A stretch of DNA of 64,000 nucleotides from Streptomyces sp. NBC_01454. GTDB taxonomy: Bacteria > Actinomycetota > Actinomycetes > Streptomycetales > Streptomycetaceae. The stretch is taken from contig NZ_CP109460.1 in the NCBI RefSeq assembly GCF_036227565.1, positions 1,860,001 through 1,924,000 on the forward strand, given 5' to 3'. This document shows positions 9,250-19,488 of the stretch, piece by piece. Each line of letters begins with the position of its first letter. Position 1 is the stretch's first letter. The position numbers were made by a program, and so were the translations under genes. The notes beneath the pieces were generated by a model. The model worked only from the letters and a program-made list of their open reading frames with translations, was not told the origin of the DNA and made no database searches.

Positions 9250-10938
9250 GTGAGAGCACTTGCGTTGTACGGCACCATCGGGTCGCTGATGGTGACCGCC
9301 CTCGCCACTGCCCCGGCAGGCGGCGCCACGGGGGCCGTCGGTGCGCCACCCGCGCCGGTCGCGCACCGCCTCGAATTCGGCCGCTGCGCACCGGTGGAGC
9401 ATCTGCCGTCGTCCGTGGAGTGCGGCACCCTCACCGTTCCCCTCGACTACGCGCACCCCGACGGCAGGAAGATCCACCTCACCGTCAGCCGGGCCCGGGC
9501 CACCGCGCGCGGCGAGCGGCAGGGTTCCCTGGTCTTCAACCCCGGCGGGCCGGGTGCGTCCAGCATGGAGTTCCCGCTGTACGGCGGGCTGCCCAAGTGG
9601 AGCAGGTTGGCGCGCGCCTATGACTTCGTGGGCTATGCGCCGCGCGGCGTCGGCCGCTCGGCGCCGCTGTCGTGCCAGGACCCCAAGAAGTTCGCCAAGG
9701 TGCCCACCGACAGCCAGGTGCACCCCGATGCGGCCTTCAAGCGCAAGAAGGTGGCGGAGGCCAGGGCCTACGCCCGTGGCTGCGTCCGCCGGGCCGGGGC
9801 CGCGCTGCCCTTCTACAACTCCGTCAACAACGCCCGTGACCTGGACATGCTGCGGGCCGCGCTCGGCGAGCGGCGGCTGACCTTCATGGGTGCCTCGTAC
9901 GGGACGTACTTCGGCGCGGTCTATGCGACGCTCTTCCCCGGCCACGTCCGGCGGATGATCTTCGACAGCGTGGTCAACCCCGCTCCCCGGCAGATCTGGT
10001 ACCGCAACAACCTCGACCAGGACATCGCCTTCGAACGCCGCTGGGGCGACTGGCTGCGCTGGGTGGCCCGGCACAACGGCCAGTACCACCTGGGCACCAC
10101 CCGGCAGGCGGTGCAGCGCCGCTACGACACCGCCGTCACGAAGCTGCGCCGCGCCCCCCTCGAGGGAAAGATCGGCGCGGGACAGCTGCAGTCGGCCTTC
10201 CTCAAGAACGGCTACAACGACGCCTTCTGGCCACTGCGCGCCGAGGCGCTCTCGGCCTATCTGCACGGCGACCCCAAGCCGCTGATCGCCCAGGCCCTGC
10301 CCCAGGCCGCGGGCGCGGCCGCCGACGAGAACAGCGCCGCCGTGTACACCGCCGTCGAGTGCAACGACGCCCGCTGGCCGCGCAGCTGGCAGACCTGGAA
10401 CCGCGACAACACCGAGATCGCACGGACCGCACCGTTCGAGACCTGGGACAACGCCTGGATGAATCTGCCGTGCGCCTTCTGGCCCGACCGGGCGGAGTCG
10501 GCCGACGCCGAGCTGGACGCCGCGGCGCACCGGGCGGACGGCTCCGGGGCCGCGCAGGATCTGGTGAACGCCGCCGGCCGTACCGCCGAGACCGAGGTCG
10601 ACGGCGCGCTCCACGGCCCGCGCCGTCCGCTGGACGTCCACACCGAGCCGGGGGCGCTGCCGCCGGTGCTGCTGCTGGCCGCCGAGCGGGACGCGGCGAC
10701 GCCGTACCGGGGCGCGGTGGAGCTGCAGCAGCGGCTGCCCGGCTCCTCGCTGGTCACCGAGAACGGGGCGGGCACCCACGGCATCGCCTTCAACGACAAC
10801 GCCTGTGTGAACGCCTACGCCGAGGCGTATCTGCTGCACGGCAAGGTCCCGGCGCGCCGCGTCTACTGCGCGCCGCGCCCGGAGCCGGTGCCCGGCCAGC
10901 AGATGGTGCGATCGCAGCACGCGCTGCCGGGCAAGTAG
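9250..10938 (+). CDS. Secreted alpha/beta-hydrolase (tripeptidyl aminopeptidase-like)
   Basis: Exported serine hydrolase of 562 aa resembling the Streptomyces Tap/SlpD/SlpE tripeptidyl aminopeptidases. A signal peptide covers about residues 1-26. The mature protein shows CGTLTVPLDY, an oxyanion motif NPGGPGASS (98-106), the nucleophile elbow GASYGTYFG with Ser216, a late Asp in LLLAAERDAATPY and the His in GAGTHGIAF. A conserved C-terminal Cys region (NDNACVNAYAEAYLL) is typical of the family. GTG 9250 is preferred because it begins directly with the signal peptide and has AAGGGA upstream; an ATG at 9223 would add nine residues. Confidence 0.87.
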   Translation: MRALALYGTIGSLMVTALATAPAGGATGAVGAPPAPVAHRLEFGRCAPVEHLPSSVECGTLTVPLDYAHPDGRKIHLTVSRARATARGERQGSLVFNPGGPGASSMEFPLYGGLPKWSRLARAYDFVGYAPRGVGRSAPLSCQDPKKFAKVPTDSQVHPDAAFKRKKVAEARAYARGCVRRAGAALPFYNSVNNARDLDMLRAALGERRLTFMGASYGTYFGAVYATLFPGHVRRMIFDSVVNPAPRQIWYRNNLDQDIAFERRWGDWLRWVARHNGQYHLGTTRQAVQRRYDTAVTKLRRAPLEGKIGAGQLQSAFLKNGYNDAFWPLRAEALSAYLHGDPKPLIAQALPQAAGAAADENSAAVYTAVECNDARWPRSWQTWNRDNTEIARTAPFETWDNAWMNLPCAFWPDRAESADAELDAAAHRADGSGAAQDLVNAAGRTAETEVDGALHGPRRPLDVHTEPGALPPVLLLAAERDAATPYRGAVELQQRLPGSSLVTENGAGTHGIAFNDNACVNAYAEAYLLHGKVPARRVYCAPRPEPVPGQQMVRSQHALPGK

Positions 10939-10952
10939 CCGGGGAGCAGCCG

Positions 10953-10984
10953 CCGCGGGCCGTCCCCGAGGGGGCGGCCCGCGG
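10953..10984. terminator. Hairpin terminator between convergent genes
   Basis: Stem of 14 bp (CCGCGGGCCG-CCCC against GGGGCGGCCCGCGG) with one bulged T and a short loop, just after the hydrolase stop and before the end of hemQ. No U-tract. Confidence 0.6.
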
Positions 10985-11011
10985 TGCTGTGCGGCGGCGG
11001 CGCCCCAGGGC

Positions 11012-11773
11012 TCAGGCCAGGCCGGCGACCAGCTCGGAGACCGGCTTACGGCGCCCGGTGTAGAACGGGACCTCCTCGCGGACATGCATCCGCGCCTCGG
11101 AGCCGCGCAGATGCCGCATCAGGTCGACGATGCGGTAGAGCTCGTCGGCCTCGAAGGCCAGCACCCACTCGTAGTCGCCGAGCGAGAACGACGGCACGGT
11201 GTTGGCGCGCACGTCCGGGAAGCCGCGGGCCATCTTGCCGTGGTCGGCCAGCATCCGGCGGCGGTCCTCGTCCGGCAGGAGGTACCACTCGTAGGAGCGC
11301 ACGAAGGGGTAGACGCTCACGTAGGCGCGCGGCTGCTCATCGGCCATGAAGGCCGGGATGTGCGACTTGTTGAACTCGGCGGGGCGGTGCAGCGCCATGT
11401 TCGACCACACCGGCTCCAGCGCACGGCCCAGACGGGTACGGCGGAAGAGGTTGTACGCCTCCTGCAGGGCGTCCGAGCTCTCCGAGTGCCACCAGATCAT
11501 GAGGTCGGCGTCGGCGCGCAGGCCGGACACGTCGTACGTGCCGCGGACCACCACGTCCTTGGCCGCGAGCTGCGCGAACAGCTCTTCGACCTCGTCGGCG
11601 TAGCCGCTGCGGTCCTCCGGGAGGACCGCACGCAGCTTGAAGACCGACCAGAGGGTGTAGCGGACGACCTCGTTGAGGTCCTTGGCCTTCTTGCCGGCGT
11701 TCGGGGTCTTCTCGGGCGCCGCGGGGGTCTGCGGCGCGGAAGCGGGGGTGGAAGCGTCTGTCATGTCGTCCAT
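11012..11773 (-). CDS. hemQ: Coproheme decarboxylase HemQ
   Basis: Last enzyme of the coproporphyrin-dependent heme pathway of Gram-positives: it converts coproheme III to heme b with peroxide. It belongs to the chlorite dismutase-like superfamily. After an Ala/Pro-rich leader come [38 protein letters not shown] and [11 protein letters not shown], whose His is the expected proximal heme ligand, then [15 protein letters not shown]. It begins 2 bp after the hemG stop, so the two are an operon. ATG 11773 has a weak GTGAG upstream; ATG 11764, three codons in, is a possible alternative. Confidence 0.93.
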   Translation of the reverse strand: MDDMTDASTPASAPQTPAAPEKTPNAGKKAKDLNEVVRYTLWSVFKLRAVLPEDRSGYADEVEELFAQLAAKDVVVRGTYDVSGLRADADLMIWWHSESSDALQEAYNLFRRTRLGRALEPVWSNMALHRPAEFNKSHIPAFMADEQPRAYVSVYPFVRSYEWYLLPDEDRRRMLADHGKMARGFPDVRANTVPSFSLGDYEWVLAFEADELYRIVDLMRHLRGSEARMHVREEVPFYTGRRKPVSELVAGLA

Positions 11774-11775
11774 TC

Positions 11776-13236
11776 TCACTCGCCCGGGGCCCGGTCCGCC
11801 GTCAGGGTCCCGAGGATCTCGTCGGCGGCGCGCTGCGCCGAGCCGATGCAGGCCGGGATCCCGACGCCGTCGTAGACCGCGCCGCACACCCGCAGCGCGC
11901 CCGGCATCCCGGCGACCGCGGCGCGGATCCTGGCGACCCGCTCCAGATGGCCGACCGCGTACTGCGGCAGTCCGCCCTCCCAGCGGGTGACGGCGGACGC
12001 CACCGGGCGGGCGGACAGGCCGACCGCCGCGCCGAGGTCGGCGAGCGAGAGCGCGACCAGCTCGGAGTCGTCGCGCCCGAGGTCGGCGTCGTCCTGGTAG
12101 CGGCCGACGGAGGTGCGCAGCACGAACAGGTCCGGGTCGGCGTCGCCGATCCAGCCCCATTTGTGGCTGGAGAAGGTGGAGGCCTTGATCCGGCGGCCGT
12201 CGACGGGCGGTACGAGGAAGCCGCTGCCGCCGGGCACCCGGTCCAGGTCGGCGCGGCGGAAGGCCATGGTGACCAGCGCCATCGAGGCGTAGTCGACGGT
12301 GGCCAGCTCGGTGGCCGCGGCGGGGCAGCCCCGGCTCAGGAGGTGTGCGGCGGCGCCCGCGGGGGCGGCCAGGACGACCGCGTCCGCGGTGAGCGTCCGG
12401 CCGCCGACGCGGATCCGCCAGCCGTCCTCCCCGGCCCAGTGCAACTCGTCCACGGCGGCCCCGGAGCGGATCTCGCCGCCGGCCCGGCGCACGGCCTCGG
12501 CGACGGCGCCCGGCAGGGTCCCGATCCCGCCGTCGATGCCCATGAAGACCGGCGCGGCGCCGGCCTGCCCGTTCTGCGGTGCGGTGGCGGCGGCGCGTGC
12601 CTGGAGGTCCCGTACGCCCTCGGTCAGGGAACGCCGGGTGCGGGCGACCTCGAAGAGCTGCGGGACGGCGGCGCGCATCGAGATGCGGTAGGCGTCTCCC
12701 GCGTAGACCCCGCCGAGCAGCGGCTCGACGAGCCGGTCGACGACCTCCCGGCCGAGCCGCGCGGCGACGTACTCGCCGACCGCGACGTCCTCGCCGGTCT
12801 CCGTGCGGGCCAGGGTCTCGTCCTGGGCGATCCGCGCCATGCCCTCCGGAGAGATCACACCGGAGGCGGCGAGCGGACCGAGGTCCCCGGGCACGCCCAT
12901 GACATGGCCCTTGGGCATCGGGCGCAGCGCGTCGCGGGTCCACAGGGCCGCGGTGGCGGTGGCCGGCGGCTGGAGCCGGCCGCCGATCCCGACGGCATGG
13001 GCCAGCTGCACCGCCTCCGGGCGCCTGGCCAGCATCGACTCGGCGCCGAGGTCGACGGGGACGCCCGCGATCCCGCCCGCGTGCAGCTTGCCCCCGAGCC
13101 GGCCGGAGGCCTCCAGGACGGTCACCCGGGCGCCGCCTTCGAGCAGCCGGTGCGCGGCCGCCAGCCCGGAGATGCCTCCACCGATGACGACGGCATGACC
13201 GGGCCCGCGGCCCGCGGGGGTGTGCGCTGCGCTCAT
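11776..13236 (-). CDS. hemG: Coproporphyrinogen III/protoporphyrinogen oxidase
   Basis: FAD-dependent oxidase of heme synthesis, 486 aa; in actinobacteria the enzyme (also called HemY or CgoX) oxidises coproporphyrinogen III. The FAD-binding motif [17 protein letters not shown] lies near residues 17-33, with [14 protein letters not shown] next. The C-terminal FAD contact region shows [15 protein letters not shown] and [26 protein letters not shown], typical of the family. Directly upstream of hemQ and co-transcribed with it. The start at 13236 leaves a 234-bp divergent gap to the thiolase gene. Confidence 0.92.
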   Translation of the reverse strand: MSAAHTPAGRGPGHAVVIGGGISGLAAAHRLLEGGARVTVLEASGRLGGKLHAGGIAGVPVDLGAESMLARRPEAVQLAHAVGIGGRLQPPATATAALWTRDALRPMPKGHVMGVPGDLGPLAASGVISPEGMARIAQDETLARTETGEDVAVGEYVAARLGREVVDRLVEPLLGGVYAGDAYRISMRAAVPQLFEVARTRRSLTEGVRDLQARAAATAPQNGQAGAAPVFMGIDGGIGTLPGAVAEAVRRAGGEIRSGAAVDELHWAGEDGWRIRVGGRTLTADAVVLAAPAGAAAHLLSRGCPAAATELATVDYASMALVTMAFRRADLDRVPGGSGFLVPPVDGRRIKASTFSSHKWGWIGDADPDLFVLRTSVGRYQDDADLGRDDSELVALSLADLGAAVGLSARPVASAVTRWEGGLPQYAVGHLERVARIRAAVAGMPGALRVCGAVYDGVGIPACIGSAQRAADEILGTLTADRAPGE

Positions 13237-13470
13237 GCCTCCACTCTCTCAGAGCCGTGCGCCGCGGCCGCCGGGCGGCCCGCGGGCGGCAACGCCCCGG
13301 GGCGCCGGTGCCGTTCGCGGCCGCCACCCGGACATCCGCCGCGGGCCGGCAAGGTGTCCGAGAGCCCCCGTTGACAGCGGGCAGCGGCGGGCAAAGACTC
13401 GGGGGCGGTGGGTGGCGATCTTCGTGGCGCCCGCCGCACGCCGAGCCCGGGACAGCGAGGACAGCGCCTG

Positions 13471-14667
<1,197 letters not shown>

Positions 14668-15105
14668 GCGGCCGCGCTCGGCGACCTCGTCGCGGCAACG
14701 GCGAACGGCCCGCGGCGCGCCGGCTCAGGCCGTCAGGTCGCTGCTGATGCCGGGCCGGCAGCCGGTCCGGCCCGAACGCGAAGCATTCCCCGTCGTCCGC
14801 CGCGACGAGCCGGCCGCCGATCCGGACGAAGTGGGGACTCCTCACGCGGCGGTGACGCCACGCATGCCCGCAGGGTGTCGGCGTCTTCGGCCGGGTCGGG
14901 GCCGGCGCCCTCCTCGGCGCGGCACACCACCTGATGCGCCGTCCGCCCGACCGGCGGGCCCGGCGCACGGCGCGGGGTTGTCCACAGCCCCCGCGCGCGG
15001 GGCCGACGCGCCGTAACGTGACGAAGGCACGCGAGAGAACGGCCGATGCGCGGCACGACACGGCACGCGGACGACACGGACGACACGGACGGCAAGGGGG
15101 CCGGC
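14668..15105. other. Intergenic region with one DnaA-box match
   Basis: 438 bp between the thiolase and the flavoprotein gene. A perfect TTGTCCACA, the Streptomyces DnaA-box consensus, lies at 14978-14986, but it is single, so this is no origin. Minus-strand reading frames are open across the region, but none has a convincing start, ribosome site or stop of its own. I see no supported gene here. Confidence 0.6.
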
Positions 15106-16488
15106 ATGACCACGGAACGCCTGGTGATCGTCGGCGGTGATGCGGCAGGGATGGCCGCGGCCTCGCAGGCCCGCCGGCTCAGGAAGTCCGGTGAGCTGGC
15201 CATCACCGCCTTCGAGCGCAGCCACTTCACGTCGTACTCGGCCTGCGGGATCCCGTACTGGGTGGGCGGCGAGGTCGACGGCCCGGATGCGCTGATCGCG
15301 CGTTCGGCGGCGGAGCACCGCGCGCGGGAGATCGATCTGCGGATGCGCACCGAGGTGACCGAACTCGACCTGGACCGCGGCCGGGTGCGTACCCGGGAGC
15401 TGGACGACGGCGGCCGGGAGACCTGGACGGGCTTCGACAAGCTGGTGCTGGCGACCGGGGCGCGCCCGCGCCGGCCCCGGCTGCCGGGGATCGACGCGCC
15501 GGGGGTGCACGGTGTGCAGACCCTCGACGACGGCCGGGCGCTGCTGGACACCCTGGAGGCCTCGGCGGGCCGCCGGGCGGTGGTGGTCGGCGCGGGCTAC
15601 ATCGGGGTGGAGATGGCCGAGGCCCTGATCCACCGCGGCTACGACGTCACCGTCCTGGAGCGGACCGCACAGCCGATGTCCACCCTCGACCCGGACATGG
15701 GCGCCCTCGTCCACGAGGCGATGTGCGCGATGGGCATCGAGACGGTGCGCGGTACGGCCGTCACCGGCGTGCTGACCGGCGCGGACGGCCGGGCCCGCGC
15801 GGTGACCACCGAGGACACCGAGTACCCGGCGGATGTGGTCGTGCTGGGCATGGGCGTGAGCCCCGAGACCACGCTCGCCGAGGCGGCCGGGCTGCCGCTG
15901 GGAGAGTCCGGCGGACTGCTCACGGACCTGGCGATGCGGGTCCGCGGCCAGGACCACATCTGGGCGGGCGGGGACTGTGTGGAGGTGTGGGATCTGGTCT
16001 CCGGCCGCACCCGCCATATCGCGCTGGGCACCCACGCCAACAAACACGGGCAGGTCATCGGCACCAACGCGGGCGGCGGCTATGCGACCTTCCCCGGCGT
16101 CGTCGGCACGGCCGTCAGCAAGGTCTGCGACCTGGAGATCGCCCGTACGGGCCTGCTGGAGCGCCACGCCGACGCCGCCGGGCTGCGCTTCGTCACCGCG
16201 ACCGTCGAGGCCACCAACCGCGCGGGCTACTACCCCGGCGCCCGCCCGATGCACGTCAAGATGCTCGCCGAGCGCCGTACGGGACGGCTGCTGGGCGTGC
16301 AGATCGTCGGTCGTGAGGGCGCCGGCAAGCGCGTGGACGTCGCGGCGGTCGCGCTCACAGCCGGGATGACCGTGGAGCAGATGACCGCCCTCGACCTCGG
16401 TTACGCCCCGCCGTTCTCCCCGGTCTGGGACCCCGTGCTGGTGGCCGCCCGCAAGGCGACCCGGGCCGTACGGGAGGCCGGGGACTGA
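15106..16488 (+). CDS. CoA-disulfide-reductase-like flavoprotein
   Basis: Pyridine nucleotide-disulfide oxidoreductase of 460 aa. FAD motif IVGGDAAGMAAASQARRL at the N-terminus, then SYSACGIPYWVGG, whose Cys47 matches the single redox cysteine of the CoA disulfide reductase/NADH oxidase subgroup. A second Rossmann motif (VVVGAGYIGVEMAEAL) binds NAD(P)H, and a C-terminal dimerisation domain ends with LDLGYAPPFSPVWDPVLVAA, also typical. Likely reaction: NAD(P)H-dependent reduction of CoA disulfide, persulfide or oxygen. ATG 15106 is chosen by position of the FAD motif; its ribosome site is GGGGGCCGGC-like and weak. Converges on hemE. Confidence 0.85.
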   Translation: MTTERLVIVGGDAAGMAAASQARRLRKSGELAITAFERSHFTSYSACGIPYWVGGEVDGPDALIARSAAEHRAREIDLRMRTEVTELDLDRGRVRTRELDDGGRETWTGFDKLVLATGARPRRPRLPGIDAPGVHGVQTLDDGRALLDTLEASAGRRAVVVGAGYIGVEMAEALIHRGYDVTVLERTAQPMSTLDPDMGALVHEAMCAMGIETVRGTAVTGVLTGADGRARAVTTEDTEYPADVVVLGMGVSPETTLAEAAGLPLGESGGLLTDLAMRVRGQDHIWAGGDCVEVWDLVSGRTRHIALGTHANKHGQVIGTNAGGGYATFPGVVGTAVSKVCDLEIARTGLLERHADAAGLRFVTATVEATNRAGYYPGARPMHVKMLAERRTGRLLGVQIVGREGAGKRVDVAAVALTAGMTVEQMTALDLGYAPPFSPVWDPVLVAARKATRAVREAGD

Positions 16489-16527
16489 CGGTTGACGGGC
16501 GGGGGCCGGCCGGTGGGGCGGCTCCGC

Positions 16528-17595
16528 TCAGCGGGCCGTCTGCGTGTGGACGTACTCGACGAGGCGGGTCAGCGCGTCCGGTTCGGTGGTGGGCAGCACG
16601 CCGTGGCCGAGGTTGAAGATGTGCCCCTCCAGACCGGCGGCCGCGTCGAGGACCTCACGGGCCTTGGTCTCGACGGCCTCGCGGGGAGCGAAGAGCACGG
16701 CCGGGTCGATGTTGCCCTGGAGCGCCTTGCCGGGGCCGACGCGGCGGGCCGCCTCGTCCAGCGGGACGCGCCAGTCGGCGCCGACGACGTCCGCGCCCGC
16801 CTCGCCCATCAGGCCGAGGAGTTCACCGGTGCCCACACCGAAGTGGATGCGCGGGACACCCAGGCCCTCGACCGCGCGGAACACCTTGGCGGAGGCCGGC
16901 ATCACGCTGCGGCGGTAGTCGGCCGGCGAGAGCGCGCCCACCCAGGAGTCGAAGAGCTGCACCGCGCTCGCCCCGGCCTCGATCTGGACCTTGAGGAAGG
17001 CCGAGGTGATGTCGGCCAGGCGGTCCAGAAGGTCGGCCCACAGCTGCGGGTCGCCGTACATGAGGGCCTTGGTGCGCTCGTGGTTGCGCGACGGGCCGCC
17101 CTCGACGAGGTAGCTGGCGAGCGTGAAGGGCGCGCCGGCGAAGCCGATGAGGGGCGTACCGCCGAGCTCGCGGACGAGCATGCCCATGGCCTCGGTGACG
17201 TAGGAGACGTCGCCGGGCTCCAGGTCGCGCAGCTGCGCGAGGTCGGCACGGGTGCGGATCGGGTTCTCGACGACGGGGCCGACACCGGGCTTGATGTCGA
17301 GGTCGACGCCGATGGCCTTGAGGGGGACGACGATGTCGCTGAAGTAGATCGCGGCGTCGACGTTGTGGCGGCGCACGGGCTGCAGCGTGATCTCGGTGAC
17401 CAGCTCGGGCCGCATGCAGGAGTCGAGCATCGCGATGCCCTCGCGGACCTTGCGGTACTCGGGAAGTGAGCGCCCGGCCTGGCGCATGAACCACACCGGG
17501 GTGTGCGGCACCGGCTCCCGTCGGCACGCCTTGAGGAAAGCCGAGTCGTACGTAGCGGTCTGCTGCTGGCCCGTGGCCTGGTTGTTGGCGCTCAC
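16528..17595 (-). CDS. hemE: Uroporphyrinogen decarboxylase
   Basis: Decarboxylates uroporphyrinogen III to coproporphyrinogen III, the substrate of the HemG-type oxidase encoded nearby. 355 aa. Signature 1 ([15 protein letters not shown]) with its substrate-binding Arg residues is present, as are [42 protein letters not shown] and the C-terminal [19 protein letters not shown] at 17595 is the first residue consistent with the family N-terminus. Divergent from the DUF3000 gene; not in an operon with hemG-hemQ but about 3.3 kb away. Confidence 0.95.
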   Translation of the reverse strand: MSANNQATGQQQTATYDSAFLKACRREPVPHTPVWFMRQAGRSLPEYRKVREGIAMLDSCMRPELVTEITLQPVRRHNVDAAIYFSDIVVPLKAIGVDLDIKPGVGPVVENPIRTRADLAQLRDLEPGDVSYVTEAMGMLVRELGGTPLIGFAGAPFTLASYLVEGGPSRNHERTKALMYGDPQLWADLLDRLADITSAFLKVQIEAGASAVQLFDSWVGALSPADYRRSVMPASAKVFRAVEGLGVPRIHFGVGTGELLGLMGEAGADVVGADWRVPLDEAARRVGPGKALQGNIDPAVLFAPREAVETKAREVLDAAAGLEGHIFNLGHGVLPTTEPDALTRLVEYVHTQTAR

Positions 17596-17742
17596 GCACC
17601 AAATCTTCGCACGCCGGGCCGGCGTGCGATTTCGGCGGGTGGCCGATATCTCCGCATGTGCCCGAAGGCACCTCCGAACGGGCGACGCGCGCACCGGGTG
17701 TCCTCCCCGTATGCGGGCCCGGTTCCGCCTAATCTTCCGGGC

Positions 17743-18399
17743 ATGGCTGCGGCTCATGAACACCTCGCGGACGGCGCGGACGAGGCCCCGATCCCCTTCC
17801 GTCAGGCGGTCGAAGCGCTCCGCGCGGCCCGACTGCGGCCGGAGATCGAAATCGATCCGACGCCCGCGCCGAAGCGGCTCGCCCCGTTCGCGTACGCCCT
17901 GGAAGCGGCGGTCGTCGAGCGCGGCGCGGGCCCGGACGGCGAGGACCGGGATCTGGCGGACGGACGGCTGGTGGTGCTGCACAACCCGGCCGGTGACGAC
18001 ACCTGGCAGGGCGCCTTCCGGGTGGTGACCCTGGCGCGGGCGGAGCTGGAGCCGGAGATGGGCAGCGATCCGCTGTTGCCGGAGGTGTCGTGGTCGTGGC
18101 TGACGGGCGCACTGGAGGCGCGCGGGGTGCACTACGGCGCGCCGAGCGGAACGGTGACGCGGGCCGGCTCGTACTACTTCGGCGGGCTCGCGGCGCGTGA
18201 ACCCGCGACCCAGATCGAGATCCGGGCCTCGTGGACGCCGAGCGAGGGCGCCGGCGGGGTGCCGGATCTGGCGGCGCATCTGGCGGCGTGGTGCGATCTG
18301 CTGTGCCAGGTGGCGGGCCTGCCGCCGGCCACGCTCGACATGCCTCCGCGCGGCGGGGTCGTCCCGCTCCCCCAGCGTCGCGGCGCACAGCCCCGCTGA
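17743..18399 (+). CDS. DUF3000 domain protein
   Basis: Actinobacteria-specific protein of 218 aa, DUF3000 family, function unknown. Conserved-looking parts are [32 protein letters not shown], a WSWLTGAL segment with [20 protein letters not shown], and IEIRASWTP. No signal peptide or membrane segment. It sits divergently beside hemE, across 147 bp. ATG 17743 is the first start that gives the family N-terminus; the frame is open further upstream but not coding-like. Confidence 0.85.
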   Translation: MAAAHEHLADGADEAPIPFRQAVEALRAARLRPEIEIDPTPAPKRLAPFAYALEAAVVERGAGPDGEDRDLADGRLVVLHNPAGDDTWQGAFRVVTLARAELEPEMGSDPLLPEVSWSWLTGALEARGVHYGAPSGTVTRAGSYYFGGLAAREPATQIEIRASWTPSEGAGGVPDLAAHLAAWCDLLCQVAGLPPATLDMPPRGGVVPLPQRRGAQPR

Positions 18400-18582
18400 G
18401 CTGCGCTTTTCCCCTCCGGTCCGGTGTGCGCCGACAGCGCCCCGCACCGCCGACCGGGGTCATCGTCCACGGCCGGACGGGCGTCGCGCCCGTCCGGCCG
18501 TCTTGCGGGGACGACGAGGAGGCGGCGCCGCACCGCATCGCGTACGGCTTTGATCATCTTGGTGCACACCGGGTGCGCAACT

Positions 18583-18594
18583 GTGATCGATCAC
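18583..18594. promoter_or_regulatory. 12-bp perfect palindrome upstream of whiI
   Basis: GTGATCGATCAC, perfectly palindromic, about 155 bp before the whiI start in a 349-bp AT-richer intergenic region (18400-18748). A second TGATCA lies at 18631-18636. Could bind a dimeric regulator; none is assigned. Confidence 0.35.
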
Positions 18595-18641
18595 GCATCC
18601 GATTTGCCCGAATTGCCCCTAACTAAATCGTGATCAAAGTC

Positions 18642-18669
18642 TAAAGTCCCGCCGGATTGCTGCCGAAGA
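18642..18669 (+). promoter_or_regulatory. Candidate sigma-WhiG promoter of whiI
   Basis: TAAA, 16-bp spacer, GCCGAAGA. The FliA/WhiG consensus is TAAA-N15/16-GCCGATAA, so the -35 is perfect and the -10 matches six of eight. whiI of Streptomyces coelicolor is known to depend on sigma-WhiG. The predicted start point is about 70 bp before the gene. Confidence 0.6.
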
Positions 18670-18748
18670 GGTCAGTGACCCTTCAAACACGGATCATTCC
18701 GGCTCCCCCCAGCCGGCTCCGTCCTCGCCACTCCCCCCAGGAGGCCCG

Positions 18749-19411
18749 GTGTCTGTTCTCCTCGAGCAACCTTCGAGCCTGGTCGCCTACCGCCCGAACA
18801 AGCCGACGGCCATGGTCGTCGTGGCCGACCCTCGCGTCCGCTCCACCGTCACCCGCCACCTGTGGGCCCTCGGAGTGCGGGATGTCATCGAGGCGTCGTC
18901 CATCGCGGAGGCCCGTCCCCGCGTCGGCAACCCGCGCGACATCTGCGTGGCCGACGTCCACCTTCCCGACGGCTCCGGCCTGACCCTCCTGTCCGAGACC
19001 CGGGCGGCGGGCTGGCCCAACGGCCTCGCACTGTCCGCGGCCGACGACATCGGCGCCGTACGCAACGCCCTGGCGGGCGGCGTCAAGGGCTACGTCGTCA
19101 CCGGCACCCGTACCAATCTGGGCATCCCCGGCCGTCCCGGCACCTCGCCGATCGGCGCCAACGCGGCCCGTATGCAGCGCCGCCCCCCGGGTGCCCCTGG
19201 GCACCCCGGTGGCTACCGCGAGCTGTCGGGCCGTGAGGTCGAGGTATTGCGGCTGGTGGCGGAGGGCCAGTCCAACAAGGCCATCGGCGTCTCGATGGGG
19301 CTCTCGGCGCTGACCGTCAAGAGCCACCTCGCCCGTATCGCCCGCAAGCTCGGCACCGGGGACCGGGCCGGAATGGTGGCGGTCGCACTGCGCACCGGCA
19401 TCATCCACTGA
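18749..19411 (+). CDS. whiI: Sporulation regulator WhiI (atypical response regulator)
   Basis: LuxR/NarL-type response regulator of 220 aa needed in Streptomyces for sporulation septation; it is known to act with BldM as a heterodimer on late developmental promoters. The receiver domain (about 20-125) keeps the acceptor-position Asp69 (ADVHLPDGSG) but only one acid of the N-terminal pair (VVADPR) and has Thr at the usual Lys position (GYVVTG), the degenerate pocket described for WhiI. The HTH spans about 158-215 (LSGREVEVLRLVAEGQSNKA, LTVKSHLARIARKLG). GTG 18749 is preceded by CAGGAGG. Followed by a perfect-palindrome terminator. Confidence 0.9.
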   Translation: MSVLLEQPSSLVAYRPNKPTAMVVVADPRVRSTVTRHLWALGVRDVIEASSIAEARPRVGNPRDICVADVHLPDGSGLTLLSETRAAGWPNGLALSAADDIGAVRNALAGGVKGYVVTGTRTNLGIPGRPGTSPIGANAARMQRRPPGAPGHPGGYRELSGREVEVLRLVAEGQSNKAIGVSMGLSALTVKSHLARIARKLGTGDRAGMVAVALRTGIIH

Positions 19412-19430
19412 CCGCTCACCCGACCGGCCC

Positions 19431-19460
19431 GCCCGTCGAGGGAACGTTCCCTCGACGGGC
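19431..19460. terminator. Perfect 30-bp palindrome after whiI
   Basis: Arms GCCCGTCGAGGGAAC and GTTCCCTCGACGGGC pair without any mismatch or unpaired loop base. It lies 20 bp after whiI and 28 bp before the RNase D gene. Most likely a terminator; as DNA it is also a perfect dyad near the rnd start. Confidence 0.7.
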
Positions 19461-19488
19461 GACGTGCATACACAGATACCCTTGACTG

